Shown piece by piece: positions 1 through 11,947 of a DNA stretch of 64,000 bases; positions within the stretch are counted from its first letter, which is position 1, and the number at the start of each line of letters is the position of its first letter. Location: NCBI GenBank assembly GCA_002270565.1, contig NQMI01000082.1:84960-148959 (forward strand). The letters run 5' to 3'. Under the pieces are notes generated by a model that ran no database searches, was not told the origin of the DNA, and was given only the letters and a program-made list of their open reading frames with translations. The DNA comes from Stenocarpella maydis. Taxonomy: Eukaryota > Ascomycota > Sordariomycetes > Diaporthales > Diaporthaceae. The translations under genes were made by a program, and so were the position numbers.

Positions 1-2314
1 TAGATGACGATGACGGGTGTGGGCACAAGGGGGTGGGCGGACTTACGTGGGAGCACAAAGGCGCGCACATCGTCTGTTGCCCTCACCTCGAGGTCGAGCG
101 GCCGAGAGTTTGTGGAGGGTCTGGGCGCAACACGAACCAGGACAGGGCCTTCTGGGTGCGGCAGCCTGAGGAAGACTGGCTGTGGGGACATTTGGCCAGA
201 TTCTTGTCAGCCCTGGATCTCGAGGGCCAACGGCAAACGGCAAAAGGCAGGAGGCGCGAGAGACAGGCGGCGGTACGAGAGACGTCGGCGTTAGATTAGC
301 AGAGTCGCGCGTGCGAGTCGCGGGGTGATGTCACATGGACCGGCGCAGCAGAGATGTCAGGTGGTTGGGTCGAGGCGAGCTACGTAGCAAGGGGCCAGAT
401 AGCGCGGGCGTCCTGGACCACGGGCAGGGCCTCGTCGCCTGGCTGGCGCCAGGGCGCGAAAGGTCTAGATAGCTTTGCTTGCCCGCTGTCACGGTAACGG
501 CATCGGTTGATCGATCCAGGGACAAACAAGACCCTGGGCGCAGGAACGAGTCCCGTGTGGTGCAACTAGTGTGACTCTATGAGATGAAATGAGACAAAAG
601 AGACAAGAAGAGGCAATAGTGCGAGCTAGGCGCTGCTGCAATGGTTGCAATATGGGGTGGCAGTGCGGTTGTGCCGGAGTGCCGTTTGTGTGTCCCCGAG
701 ATGAGGGATGACGGAGATGAGAGATGAGAGATGACGGGTTGCTCGGGTGCCCGCACAGAAGTTTTGAATTTTTATGTATGCAATCAAGCCGTGAGGTCCC
801 GAGGGGATCCTCTTCCAGGCAGCAAGGCGGGCTGCCCTCGCAATGAATGAGGCATGCTGTGCCACTGTCGCCTGCTCTGATACTAGTGTCGTACATGCTA
901 GCATCTGCTACGTCTGTCCATACGAAGCCAAGCTCACCATTTGGATGTGATGGTTAGAATTGATGAGTATCACGGGCGACTGCTCCCATGGAGTTTTCGA
1001 CTTCAGACCTTTTCCCACTAGTCATCCTTCCCAGTCTGCTTGCCCCAGCAACGAGTTTGGCCTGATGGCAACCCGAGACGGACCAGAGTCCGTGACGCGC
1101 ATGGACGGAAGCTCTTTGTCTCGTGCCAACGGGACCACGAAGCGAGGTTGCTGGTGTCTGTGGCCGGCGGCACACGAGCAGGCAGGCAGACAAGGGTGAC
1201 GGCCGTACGGGTCGTAGAAAGGGACCGAGGAAATCCAGTTCCAGGTACAGACAGACGGGTATCAGGTATTGTTGGTGGTATGGATCGATGATGGGTCATC
1301 TCACCTGCCTGTTTCAAAGAGGTCATCCCATTCCGCTGGAGATTTGTTGTCCCACCGGCCGGGGATCAGGTTACACGCAGACAGACATTTTACGTCCTCG
1401 TGAGCCGTACAAAAAAAAAGAAACCTGGCACACGATATTAGGTTTGTGCTCGCTGGCGTTAGGTCCGTCAACTCGAGATTCCTGTTGGGGATCGCCGGCC
1501 CATTTCCTCCGAGGGATCCGGAATGACAGTGGCGAGAATCGGCAGACGGCTCGGTCATGTCTGGCCTGTCAGGCTTGTTCACCACACAGTGATAGCCGAG
1601 GAAGGCGCGGGAGCCTGGGCGATTTGTATATTCCCTGCTCGTGTTTGATAGTGATCACCGGTATGGAGAGTAGTCTAGTGTATTCTGGTCCAGGATGTTC
1701 CGACATGTTCGAGCAGTTCAAGGTAGGCTCTGGTAGCCTGGCGCCCCGGCCCCCTCGAGGTTCCTGGGCTGGACTGCCAGGGCTGCGTAGTAAATAGAAG
1801 CCGAATTAAAAAAAAAAATTACGATGAAACAACCGTTCAGAATTGCATGGAACACACTGACCACCAGGCACGCGTCTCCTGCGCACCCTGCACGCGTCGC
1901 ACTGGCATCCTAGCTCCTCTGGAGCCGGCCATGATTGGCCGACCAGAGCTTTACCCCGGGACCCGCCCGCCCTCTGGGGGCGCCCGGGCCACTTGCGACA
2001 AACCAAAGGGTCCTGGAGGGACAGCCTCGTAAGAAAAGACTGGTACTGGCTAGCGAGAGGGTGGTGGGCCGGACGGAGCTTCCTCCCTGTGGCTCGTCAA
2101 GCTGGAACCTGCTGCACCGCGGCTGGGGAGCCAAAGGCCTGCGAGCCCACCACGGAGGCGCAGCTCGGGCCACCTGGGCCTCTGTGCTCCCTCGCGCTAC
2201 CCTGTCCCAGCCTCTCGACGCTCCTCTTTTCACCACCCACCAGCCGCGTCCTGCATGGCCCGTCCATGCCCACCCCCCCTGACCCCCTGCCCGGTCCCAC
2301 ATCTGCCTTGCCTG

Positions 2315-2344
2315 CAGGTTCAGGTTCAGGTTCAGGTTCAGGTT
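2315..2344. repeat. Hexamer tandem repeat (CAGGTT)5
   Basis: Five perfect head-to-tail copies of CAGGTT run from 2315 to 2344 in the byr4 upstream region. The array is short and perfect, so it is likely length-polymorphic. It contains repeated potential splice-donor-like GGTT but no gene context for splicing. Confidence 0.9.
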
Positions 2345-2381
2345 TTTCTCCACTCGACCCGACGTACTTCTGTTCTAGTGT

Positions 2382-2412
2382 CACCATCACCACCACCACC
2401 ACCACCACCACC
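2382..2412. repeat. CAC/ACC trinucleotide microsatellite
   Basis: A run of about ten CAC units with one CAT interruption, followed by a C-rich tract. It lies in noncoding sequence about 0.8 kb before the byr4 start. Confidence 0.85.
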
Positions 2413-3221
2413 GCCCCCCCGCCGTCTCTCTCCTCTCACTACTGATTTTTCAATCTGGCCCCCCCCCCAATTCAGCGTTGCCCATAGCCCCGACATCCCC
2501 CATACGCTCACTCACTTTCTCACGCTGCTTCTGGACATAGGAGTCACTTATTCTTCAGACGACTTCCATTTGTTTACCTGGCGACCGACTGGACCGGACT
2601 GGACTGGATTACGCTGCCCAAAACGCACCTGACAACCAACCCCCAGCTGGAAATAAACCCACTCCCTGGCCCTCGAGTCCCAGTGCACATCAAAACTGCT
2701 CCACCTGGCTGGTGTCCTCCGTCGAATATCTCACGCATCAATCCGTCGTATCTATCCACTTGTTTCCCAGCCAGCCGCGGCCCCTCCACCGAACTGTCGT
2801 GCATCACGCAACCTTTCCTTTGACTTCCCACTCTCCACCCACACCCCCAAGGCTCAGATCCAGGGGCCCGACTGCCATTTCTCGTGCATTCAGTCATAGA
2901 CGGACATCAGGTCCAACCTCGCCTCTTTCACCACCTTCCGCACAGTCGTCACCCTCAAGCGCCGCCCATATCCACAATCGCCCATCACGGACCGGCTGAT
3001 CGCATCTGGACGCTGCATCATCCCGAGCCTTCGCCCCCCGAAAGCATGTTCTGAGGGCACGCGAATTGCCGCTATTCATGATCATGCTCTGTGACCAATC
3101 TACTCGTGTCCAACCTCGCCAGACTTCACTGTGCTCCCTCCAGTGACGTCCACCACAGATTATCTATCTCTGTATCCTTCGCATTCACCACCTATGAAGG
3201 CTGCTCAGGCATACTGTCACC

Positions 3222-6200
3222 ATGGAGACGTTAAGGCTCAAACCGCGGAGACCGGTCGAGGACGATGTTGAAAACTGGGACGATGACGACTTTGTAATTG
3301 ATGGCGACGATCTGGCCCTTCGAAATCCTTCCGCCATGGGCAGTGCGCACCCGCATCGACGGGACAGCCTGTCGTCACATGTCTCCATGCGGTCGGAGCT
3401 AGAGTCGGTCCACGGGGAGGACGAGAGGGTGGTCCACCTACCCGGCGAGGATGAGAAGTCTACCTCGCATGCCATCGCCATCGCCGCAACAGCTGGCATA
3501 CCAATACCGAGCAACGTGCCATCCACCGCCCTGGCTGGCACTATTAAGAGACTCGGCAGCCGCAAAGTAAGGAGGATATTGCACGAGGACTGGGGAGACG
3601 ACCTTGAGTTGCCCGATAGTGGCGAGGTCCTGCGCATCAAGGCCCAGGATCCCAACAAATTCCCCCAGGCCCTGAGACAGGTCAGCCTGTCACAACCGAG
3701 CCCATCCAAGCCGCTCAGCTCGCCACCGGTGCTGCAGCAACCAGCACAGCCCAGCAGGACACCCGTACAAACCCTTGGCCCGCCCATTAATCTGGAAAGG
3801 TTTAGAGACAGAGACGACTACTTCGGAGACGGATGTGAGACGATCAAGGTGTCTAAGACACGCCAGCTCGTCAAGCCGGCAGTGCCAAGGGCATCAGCGA
3901 AGATGCCTGAACGACGCCGCCCCGCGGATAACGATTACGAGCAGGACCTGGAGTTACCCTCGGACGGGACATTGAAGCTGTCATCCCGCCGCGACATACC
4001 AAAGACCCCGGTTAGCGCTCACGACGATTTCGACTGGGGAGAAGGGAGTCTTGGGACCCGTTTCGGGGGCACGAGGAGAGATGGACGGTCCAACCGGAGT
4101 TCTTCTGCCTCGGCATTTAGCCCGAGCATCTCGAGTTCCATCACGGCAGAGAGCGAGGACGAGGCACAGCTTGATGGGATCGAGCTTCCCCATGGGCCGC
4201 TGGATCTGAAGGAAAGGCTGCGGAGGAAGCGCCAGAACCGCTCGCCAGAGCGCACCATTGAAGAGGAGCCCGCAGCTCCGCCAAGGTCTGTACCACAGCC
4301 CGATGCCGAGACCACGAACTTCTTCTTCGGTCTGAACGTGGGTGACGGTTCCGTCTTCGACTCCGGGAAGCTCAAGCTCCACTCCAATGTCAAGATCAAG
4401 TCCGCGCGGCCAACGAGTCCCGTGCGCCCAAAGACAGCCGTGTCTCTGACCTTCACGAATAAGCCTGCACAGGCGACATCGCGTCTACCGCGGCCGAGTA
4501 GCAGCCACCATGAGAGGTCGCATACTCAGTCGTCTCTAGAACCTGTCTCGGAGGAGAGCGGCGGAACGATTGTCTCACGCCCGACAAGGAGGTCCCAGTC
4601 CCGGCTCGGTCACATGTCGCAGTCCTCTCAGTCATCCACCGCGAGCGGCACCACTCCCGGCACTCCCTCCGCCTCGAGCTTGTCCGGGCCCACGACCCCC
4701 CAGAAGAGACAAGTCGGCCAGAAGAGCTCAACCGTCTCCCTTCGAAACGAGCCGACCACTACCAATGCACAGCTGCTACGGCTCAAGCGGTCGCTGCCGG
4801 CCATGAAGGCCCCAGGGTCCCCAGCAAGGCCGATGACCGTAAGAGGCACTGAGCGCCCGCCTTCAAGGACGGAACCGACTTCCCGGCCTACGCCTGGCAT
4901 CAGGTCCAAGACCCCGGTCGACAAATCCCGTCATTCGTTCGGAGAGAACTCTTCAGCGCAGGCGAGGAAGCCGTTCCTGCCCCCAGGAAGCTCAGGCTTG
5001 CAGTCGCACAATGCCAACGCCAGGAGATCGCTGCGCCGCCATGATTCAGACCTCTCGAATGAGCAACGGCCCACCTCACGCACCGTGTCGCGGTCGACCG
5101 TGAGATCGCCCAGTCCCGTCAAGCGGGATCGGAAGCTCGAGACACTCGTCCGTGCAGCAGCGCGGCAGCCGCTGAGTTTGCCCAAACGCCCCAGGCATTT
5201 CGGAGATGGTCACGAACTCGACGCGTTTGACGACTTGCCGACCTCCGCAAAGACGGAGTCCGAATTTGTCAAGCAGCCCAAGTATGCCAACCAGCAGTAC
5301 CCAACACAGTTCCGGAACAAGGTTATGCAGCATTTGTTGCCGGGGAGGACAAACTCCCCTGCACCGTCCTCGCCCCACTCGCCTGCAAGGTCCGACTACC
5401 AGCCCCGTTTCGCACGTGACACGGCGTCGAGCAGGATCGCCAGAGAGACAAATCTTGCGCATCGAGTTCCCTCGGGTCCGCTCGCTCCTCTAACGTCGCA
5501 ACGCGTTGCACAGCTTTCCACGAGGGGCAACCTGCATCAGCCACAGCCCAGCGTCAAGCCAAAGAGGGTCACTAAGAGGCAACCCCAGCTCAAGCCACAC
5601 CTCATTGCCAACCTCAATTCCAACAACGAGTCAAAAAGTAGGTCCGACCCATGCACGCAACCCGTTGCACATGTGCTAACGCTGCACAGTGGTCAATGGC
5701 ATGTTTTACAACCCCGAGACTTATCAATGGGAGGGCAATGACAACGTGCTAAACTCTTTTGACGTACCTGCATCGTCGCCATCGACGGCCTCGGTGCCTC
5801 CCTTCTCAGCCCGGGAGAAGGAGAATGCCACGCCCCGACCTGCACTTATCACTAATATCAGTACCACAAAGGGGGTGCAGGTCGTCGGAGGCATGGTCTT
5901 TGACCCCCAGAACATGTGCTGGCTCAAGCTCGGGCCGCAGTCAACCCAGTCGGAGATCAACGACCCTCTCGAGGGCTTCAATGCCATTGATGACGAGGAT
6001 GATGTGTTTAAGGACATACCTGATCTTGACGACAATACCGCCGACACAACCGAGACTGGCCGCGTGAGCGAAGTCAAGGATGACTGGCTTGTCGGCGAAG
6101 AGTTTGACGTTGGCCCTGAGTTTGTCAGGAGGCAGCGCGAAGAAGAGGAAAGATGGCGGAAGAAGTGTGAAAGGTGGCTCGGTCTAGGTAACCGGGATCG

Positions 6201-6255
6201 CGAGGCCTGGCGATGGACCATTCGTGGTGTGATCACCGAGGCCACCGAGCGGTAA
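3222..6255 (+). CDS. byr4: Byr4/Bfa1-type cytokinesis (septation/mitotic exit) regulator
   Basis: Exons 3222-5637 and 5690-6255 encode 993 residues. The 52-bp intron starts GTAGGT, has a GCTAAC branch site, ends CAG and splits an ATG codon (A|TG). The start has good context (CACCATGG). The N-terminus is acidic (VEDDVENWDDDDFVID, residues 12-27), the middle is long, Ser/Pro/Arg-rich and disordered, and the C-terminus carries two related motifs: GMFYNPETYQW just after the splice and GMVFDPQNMCW about 60 residues later. An acidic FKDIPDLDD segment and a charged helix follow. These are hallmarks of Byr4 (fission yeast) and Bfa1 (budding yeast), the scaffold of the two-part GAP (with Cdc16/Bub2) acting on the Spg1/Tem1 GTPase at the spindle pole body to restrain septation. 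The family call is strong. GAP function is inferred from orthologues. Confidence 0.88.
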
Positions 6256-7384
6256 TGGCTCACCGCCATTTCACTTGACCTGGCTTGATTAGGCGGTCGG
6301 CGTTAGAAGGGTCATCATTTCTATGATCTTCACTTTTCTGCTTCTACCACCTGTTTTGTTTTACCATGTTTAGAACGTTTTATTGTTTTCATGACGACTT
6401 GTATAACGAACGACGCAAAGACAAAAGTTTACGGAAACGACCCGAGCCGGAGGCGGCCGGCCGGCTTATGAACCAAAAGAAGGGTAATGGGGCCCGACTC
6501 GCCCAGCGGCGGACGACAGGACACTCCACGGAGTGACGTACAGGGGTTCAACGTCATGTTACACCAGATTCGGTGGGCAGGTGATCTGGATACCACGGTT
6601 AATGGGATTGCCGACTGTTTTCAGGGGCCGACTTGAACACACGGGATGGTCATGGTCTCCAGGGGGCCTCATATCATGTTAACGATGGATGGGATGGGTT
6701 TTGACTCAAGAATCGAAACTTACGACGGAACGAGCATGACCAGAGATATCATTGATGACAATTAACGATGGGCATTTGTTTTCAGTACTTGTTTCTGTCA
6801 CTTATGCAATTCTTGCGTGCCGTGTGGGCTGTGCTTTATATATATATATAGTATTGCGTGGATGAGCCATATCCACCAGATAAAGGAGGAAATGGAAGAT
6901 CATAAAACCCAAGAAAACCAAACCGGCCGACTCGAGGTGCTGGAGCTGTGAGCGGATCGAGAAATACGGTCAAAATTGGGGTTGGTTCCCCAGGACGTTG
7001 TTACGTTGTTGATGGTGCTCAAGGGAGGGGCAACGATGGTCCAAGATGAGATAGTAACAGACAAGAGGGGACTGGGTTGCGGACTAGAGCCAGAGGAGGC
7101 GGGTACTGAATTATATAGCCTATATTATCACAAGGGGAATTGACAAAGACGAAATTAATCCGAGGCTTTTTTTGTGCATCTCATACAAAAAGACGACGAC
7201 CGTAGCAATCACGGTTTAATAAGGCTTGCTCAGCTTTTCTTTCCCCTGTTTTACCCGGACCATAATGATTTTGGCAGATACCAGCCAGCCATCACCGAAT
7301 TCCCAACCTAATTCTTATACAGCCTGTGTATTACTACCGACTGCTGCTCAGAGTCGATAGGAGGGAGCCTCATCAATCCCGTCC
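6256..7384. other. Convergent intergenic spacer between byr4 and nop2
   Basis: About 1.1 kb between two converging genes. A pure TA run sits at about 6838-6850, with scattered T-rich and TATATA stretches suitable for 3' end formation of both genes. I see no coding gene. Confidence 0.7.
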
Positions 7385-9576
7385 CTATTTGGACGCCTTT
7401 TTGGAATTGGACCTTGTCTTGGTCTTGGTTGAGGCGGGAGCAGCAGGAGCAGTCTCAGCGTCGGCGCCGGCATCAGCATCAGCGCCAACATCGTTCTTCT
7501 TTTTGCTCTTGTTCTTGTTCTTGTCGAGTGCCTTGGGGTCGATGCCCCTCCTCCTCATGGCGTTCCTCCTGCCGCGTTCCATGATCTTCTGGTCCTCGGC
7601 CTCGTCGAAGCCGCCAAAGTCATCATCCACCACTCCCTCGTCGTGGCCGATGGGCGTCTTGTCAATGACCTCCTCGTCCTCCTCGTGCTGCTGCTTCTGC
7701 TGCTTGCCGCCGTTGGCCCTCTCCTTGGCGCTGCCGCTGCGGTCTGCAAGAACGGCATTCACCGGGGTGGGGCCGATCTTTTTGAACTTTGCGACGAAGA
7801 AGCCGTCCACGTTGTAGGTGTGCGGGTAGTAGCGACGAGAGAGCTTTAGAGAGGGGTGGAACGTCTTGCCACGGTACGACACGAAGCCCTCGTTCCCGAA
7901 CGGCAGGTTTGTGTCGACGAGCTTGACGTTGGGGCGTTTGGCCAGGGCGTAGGCAACAACTTGCTCGTTCTCCTCCACCGAAACGGAACTGCGATGGTAC
8001 TCAGGTCAGTCTCAAGAGAATGAATCTAGGATGGGTCAACTGTTCCCAGTTGTGTGTTCGGGGCCTACCATGTGGAATAGACAATATAACCGCCCGTCTT
8101 GCTGTGGTGGTTCACCGAATCGATGGCAGCCAGCAGCAGCTGCTTCTGGGTGTGAGGGATGGCCATGAAGTCCTTCTCCGTCTTGTTGGTCTTGACGCTG
8201 GGATCCTTGGCAATGACACCCGTGCCAGTGCAGGGTGCATCGAGCAGGACGCGGTCAAAACCGCCGATAGGTTTTGGGAATTCTCTCGCGTCGTAATTGC
8301 AGACGACCACGTTTCTGCAGCCGAGGCGGTGGATGTTTCCAATTAGACCCTTGGCACGGGACTTGCTCATATCGTTCGCAAAGATACATCCCGTGTTGCG
8401 CATCAGCGCCGCCATGTGTGTCGTTTTACCACCGGGCGCAGCCGACATGTCGAGCACACGCTCGTTCTCCTGTGGCGCGAGCGCCATAACAGGGAGGAAA
8501 GAGGACGCCGCCTGGATGATGTAGTGGCCCGCAAGGTACTCTGGTGTTGCTCCGAGCGGCACATTGCTCTCGAAGATTTGCAGGCCGACCTTGGACCATT
8601 TTCCAACGGGCTCAAGGGTGACGCCGCGGTTGATGAGAGCGCTCGCGAGATCCCTTCGGTTCGTCCTCAGGGTGTTTGTCCTGATGACCATTGGCCGGGC
8701 GCTCTCGTTGGCCTCGAAGAAGTCGAATGCCTCTGAGGGGCTGAAGAGGTGGTACAGCTTCTCGGCCATGTATTCTGAGTAGCCATAGTAGGCGCAGATA
8801 TCCTTGATGAGTTGTGTCGTGTATTCAGCCCTTGACCGTCCTTCCTCGGCCAGTTTTGCGAAGTCCTCGAGTGCGCGGATGTTCTCCGTTATCCTGTTCC
8901 TCAGAAGCTGCAGGTCGGGTGCCAGTAGGGCCTTCTTCCCCGCGTCGGATCCCTCTTTGCCCTCTTCATCGAGCACCTTCAGCGGGTCTCCACTTATGTT
9001 CGTCTGCAGCGCAGCCTCCTCCAGCTCTGCTTGTGCCTCGGCTGCTTCCTCTTCCATCTGCCTGTCGAGCTTCCTCGACAAGCCCTCGATGTTGGCAGCT
9101 GTCAGTTTCTCCTCCGCGTCCGAATCCCCCTCGTCCTCAGAGAAGACGAACTCTTCTCTTCTTGTGTCATTGTCGGAGTCGTACACCGAGTCGCCCGAGT
9201 CAGACCCCAGAAAATCGTCTCCCAGCTTTGCAGAGTCCTGGTCGTCCGAGTCTGGCAGATCCTTTCCTTCCGGATCCGAATCGCCAAACTCGTTGTCGAT
9301 CTCGATGTCTGAGTATCCCTCAGGTTCGGGCACAGCAGCCTCCCTTGTCCTGGAGGATTGCCCATTGGCCCCCTTGCCCTTGGTTGGTTTGGAGCCGTTC
9401 TGTTGCCTGGCAGATGCCTTCGCAGCCGGGGCGGCTTTGTTCGTCCTTCTCTTCTTGGGCGGGGCTTCCTCCGGAGTGTCGACTGGGAGACCCTTCTTGC
9501 GCTTCAGCTTGGCGAAATGTTCTTCGGACAGGCGCTCAGGAGGGCCCTGCTTCTTCATGCGGCGGCCTGTTCCCAT
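7385..9576 (-). CDS. nop2: Nop2-type 25S rRNA cytosine-C5 methyltransferase
   Basis: Exons (minus strand) 9576-8069 and 7988-7385 encode 703 residues. I chose the ATG at 9576 because orthologues begin MGTGRRMKKQGPP; an upstream in-frame ATG at 9609 would add 11 residues. The basic and acidic N-terminal third (nucleolar targeting, Asp/Glu/Ser-rich) is followed by the RsmB/NOL1/NOP2 methyltransferase core: SAM-binding APGGK at about 380-384, DAPCTGTG with Cys449 (release cysteine), and STCSVSVEENE with the nucleophilic cysteine at about 503. The 80-bp intron splits that cysteine codon (TG|T). A GFFVAKFKK segment ends the core and a Lys-rich tail follows. The role is methylation of large-subunit rRNA and 60S assembly in the nucleolus, known from the family. 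Confidence 0.95.
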
Positions 9577-9939
9577 CTTGAGTTTGAATACCGTGTGTAT
9601 CCGAGGCACGAACAGGAATGAAGGGTATAAACGGGTTGCAGGATGGGTCGCAGATGTTTGCTAGGCCGCGAGCCCCAAAAAGTTTCTGGGAGGGAAGGGA
9701 CCTAAAAATTTAGGCTTATCTTATCTCATTCTTGCAAGGAAGGCAAGCAGCATTCCGGCCAAGGACCGCCCTCCCAAACCCGTGGTGGGGCTACAACGGG
9801 CGCCTACGTAACGACGGCTGCTTGGCTTTGGTCCAGCTCAACCGGCCTCGTACACCTCAGACCAAGCTGCATATCACCGTCTCGCCTCTCGCACGGCCAT
9901 TCTTAACCTGGTCCTTATCACCTACAGCCCAGATTCACC
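9577..9939. promoter_or_regulatory. Bidirectional promoter nop2/get5 with RRPE-like inverted repeat
   Basis: The 363 bp between the divergent start codons must hold both promoters. At 9701-9714 there is an inverted repeat CCTAAA-AA-TTTAGG whose centre is AAAAATTT. This resembles the yeast rRNA-processing element (RRPE) found upstream of ribosome-biogenesis genes such as NOP2. Identity as an RRPE is inference from a short match. Confidence 0.45.
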
Positions 9940-10665
9940 ATGACAGAGGTCACATTCGCCAAATCTTTCCTGGCAACGCTGGACTCGCGTCCGCAGAAGC
10001 TGTCAGCCGACCATGTCGAGGACCCAAAGAGCTACCCGGCGCGGCCACCTGTACGCTCTCTCCACGCCCTTCCTCCCAAAGAGAATGCCTGACATGTCAC
10101 GTCACCATGAGGCCCCTGCCCGAAGCTGACAATGCCCATGTAGTACATCCTGCCCCGGATGCCAAAGCCCATGTCCAAGGTGGTGGCGCTCGCCCCGGGC
10201 CAGGAGCGCAGCATAACGGTGCACATCAGGTCGCTGCGCAACCCGCCCCTCGACACCAGGCTCAGCTCCCAGCCCCTCAACACCTCCATCCTGGACGTCA
10301 AGGCCTCCGTGTCGTCCGAGACCAGCATCCCCGTGGACAAGATCAAGATCCTGCACAAGAAGAAGCCCGTCGCCGACAGCAAGGTGCTCAAGGACCTGCT
10401 GGGGGAGGACGAGACCAGCGTCGAGTTCTCCGTCATGGTCCTCGGCGGCGCCGCGGCAGCGCCAGCGACCCCCAAGGCAGGGGAGGACTCAGCAGCAGCC
10501 GCCAGTGCGGCCCCGACGGCGCAGGGCACAAGCGGGGAGGCGGTGCTGCAGACAGACGCGTTCTGGACAGACCTAAGGGGTTTCTTGTCCCAGAGGATAC
10601 GCGACGAGAAGGTCACCGAGGAGCTATTTGGGAGGTTCCTCTCGAGCTGGGAGTCAGAGCGGTAG
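9940..10665 (+). CDS. get5: Get5/Mdy2-like ubiquitin-like protein of the GET pathway
   Basis: Exons 9940-10050 and 10144-10665 encode 210 residues. The 93-bp intron runs from GTACGC to TAG with a GCTGAC branch site. Residues 1-50 form a Get4-binding-type N-terminus (FAKSFLATLDSRPQKL). Residues about 60-140 are a ubiquitin-like fold (SITVHIRSL, then VDKIKILHKKKP and SVEFSVMVLGG). After an Ala/Pro linker, residues about 175-210 form a helical C-terminal dimerisation segment (FWTDLRGFLSQRI). This is the Get5 architecture: Get4 binding, ubiquitin-like domain for Sgt2, homodimerisation. The protein hands tail-anchored membrane proteins to Get3 in the cytosol. The family call is strong and the function comes from orthologues. 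Confidence 0.85.
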
Positions 10666-11070
10666 CGGATGCGCATGGAGGCGGTTGTGGAATGCAAGAT
10701 AGCCACGTAATCTTACACGCGAAATTACATTAACGGCGTCTCCCCCGTGGGCAGGACACCAATTATGCCCGCCTTCTATTTCTCTCTTGCAAAGGGCTCG
10801 CCAGACAATCGCGCATGTGCACTTCAAGATTACAGAGTGGGCCGCGGAGCATATCTGGAAGAAGCCCGGACATCCGGTTGATTTGCTAGGGTAAAGCAAC
10901 GCCGACATCGACTACCTAGGATGGCCCCATGGTCTCCATTCATTATGGACAAAGACTTGCAAAACTGTCCCTCCCATGCATGATATCTCTCTCCGCGGTC
11001 CCTTCTTGTGGTGGGTGCCTCGACTCTATGGACGCGACGCAAACTTGTGATGGCATTTCAGGAGACTGGC
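10666..11070. other. Convergent spacer between get5 and cofilin
   Basis: About 400 bp between two converging genes. I see no supported coding sequence or RNA gene. Confidence 0.7.
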
Positions 11071-11947
11071 TTAGCCGGCCATGCCCTTGCTGACCTTGGC
11101 CAGGATCGAGTCGTGCTCGATGTCGTCGGCGTCGTTGGCTTGGATCTCGACGGCAATGCCGCTCAGGGCGCGCTTCAGGGCGTCCTTGGACGAGGCGTAT
11201 ACCATCTTGGACTGCGCCAGGGTCAGTTGCGGTGTGTCCGAGGGGCGAGGCTGATATTCCTGTCTTACCTTAATTCCGGCATCATCAGGAGACCAGGCGA
11301 TGAAGGTCAGCTTGTTCCTACGAGATGGTCAGCACGCGTGGTCCTCGGACTCTTGTGGTAGTACAGGAGGAGGGGGGGGGGTGGTTTATTGCATAACACG
11401 CACCGGTCACCCTCGCCAGACGCGAGGCTGTACTCGAAGTCGTATACGGCGTACCGGGGACCGATGCCCTCTTGGCCCTATATTTCGAGGCATTGGTTAG
11501 TCGCGCGAGCAATAGAGGTCTGGAGGGGGAGCGGGAATCGTACGGTCTTGGAGACGGTCTTGGCGTTGATGAGCCTGTTGCGGAACTCCTCCCAGTCCTT
11601 GTTGTCGCTCGTGTGCTCGACGACAATCTCCTTAAGGTCGTCCGACAGCTTGAAGATGATGTACTTGTGCTTCTTGCTGAGCTTGAGGTCGTTCCAGGTG
11701 GAGACACACTCCTCGTTGACGGTTGCTCTGCCCAGGTCCTCCTGTCAGTCTCTATAGCTTCTCTTGCTGGCAGCTGAGCCGTCACTGCCTCGGCCCACCC
11801 GTCGCACGCCGAATGGGTCGAGAGGGACAGCTGTGGCATCAACCGCGAGATAAGGGGTAGGGGACACCAACCCAGATTGCGACTAGAAAATCAATGGATT
11901 AATACGACTTCTGCAGAAGTTTTGTAAAGAAAGGGAAGACTCACCAT
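11071..11947 (-). CDS. cof1: Cofilin (ADF-homology actin-severing protein)
   Basis: Six exons on the minus strand: 11947-11945 (only ATG), 11882-11872 (11 nt), 11727-11544, 11477-11404, 11317-11269 and 11211-11071, giving 153 residues. The protein starts MSQSGATVNEEC and has the complete ADF-homology fold: LKLSKKHKYIIFKLSDD, YAVYDFEYSLASGEGDRNK, FIAWSPDDAGIKSKMVYASS and the actin-binding helix SSKDALKRAL. Ser2 and Ser4 next to the start are the region phosphorylated in cofilins. The role is severing and depolymerising actin filaments in cortical patches and rings. The first introns isolate the start codon and an 11-nt microexon; the donor after the microexon is the weak GTTGGT, but only this splice gives the conserved N-terminus. 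The total coding length is divisible by three and matches the family length. Confidence 0.93.

Larger units (their letters stand above)
1..3221. other. Gene-poor left end and upstream region of byr4
   Basis: No coding gene could be supported here. Open frames up to about 224 codons exist but show no family resemblance, no coherent splice structure and only low-complexity or arginine-rich composition. The last 900 bases before 3222 are rich in C and T, with CCACC, CTCAC and TCATC runs. This is typical of fungal promoters and 5' untranslated regions, so they probably hold the byr4 promoter and leader. Two simple repeats (2315-2344 and 2382-2412) lie inside. The gene to the left must lie outside the window. 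Confidence 0.6.

Noticed and set aside
1123..1797. 224-codon open frame on the plus strand
   Set aside because: Composition is Arg/Ser/Gly-rich without domain, splice context or conserved motif, and it lies in promoter-like DNA. It is likely a chance frame in GC-rich sequence.
8804..9664. 286-codon frame antisense to nop2
   Set aside because: Ser/Leu-rich shadow of the acidic nop2 N-terminus on the opposite strand.
9732..10733. 333-codon plus-strand frame overlapping get5
   Set aside because: It reads through the get5 intron in another frame. The get5 frame has the recognisable ubiquitin-like fold and proper splice sites.
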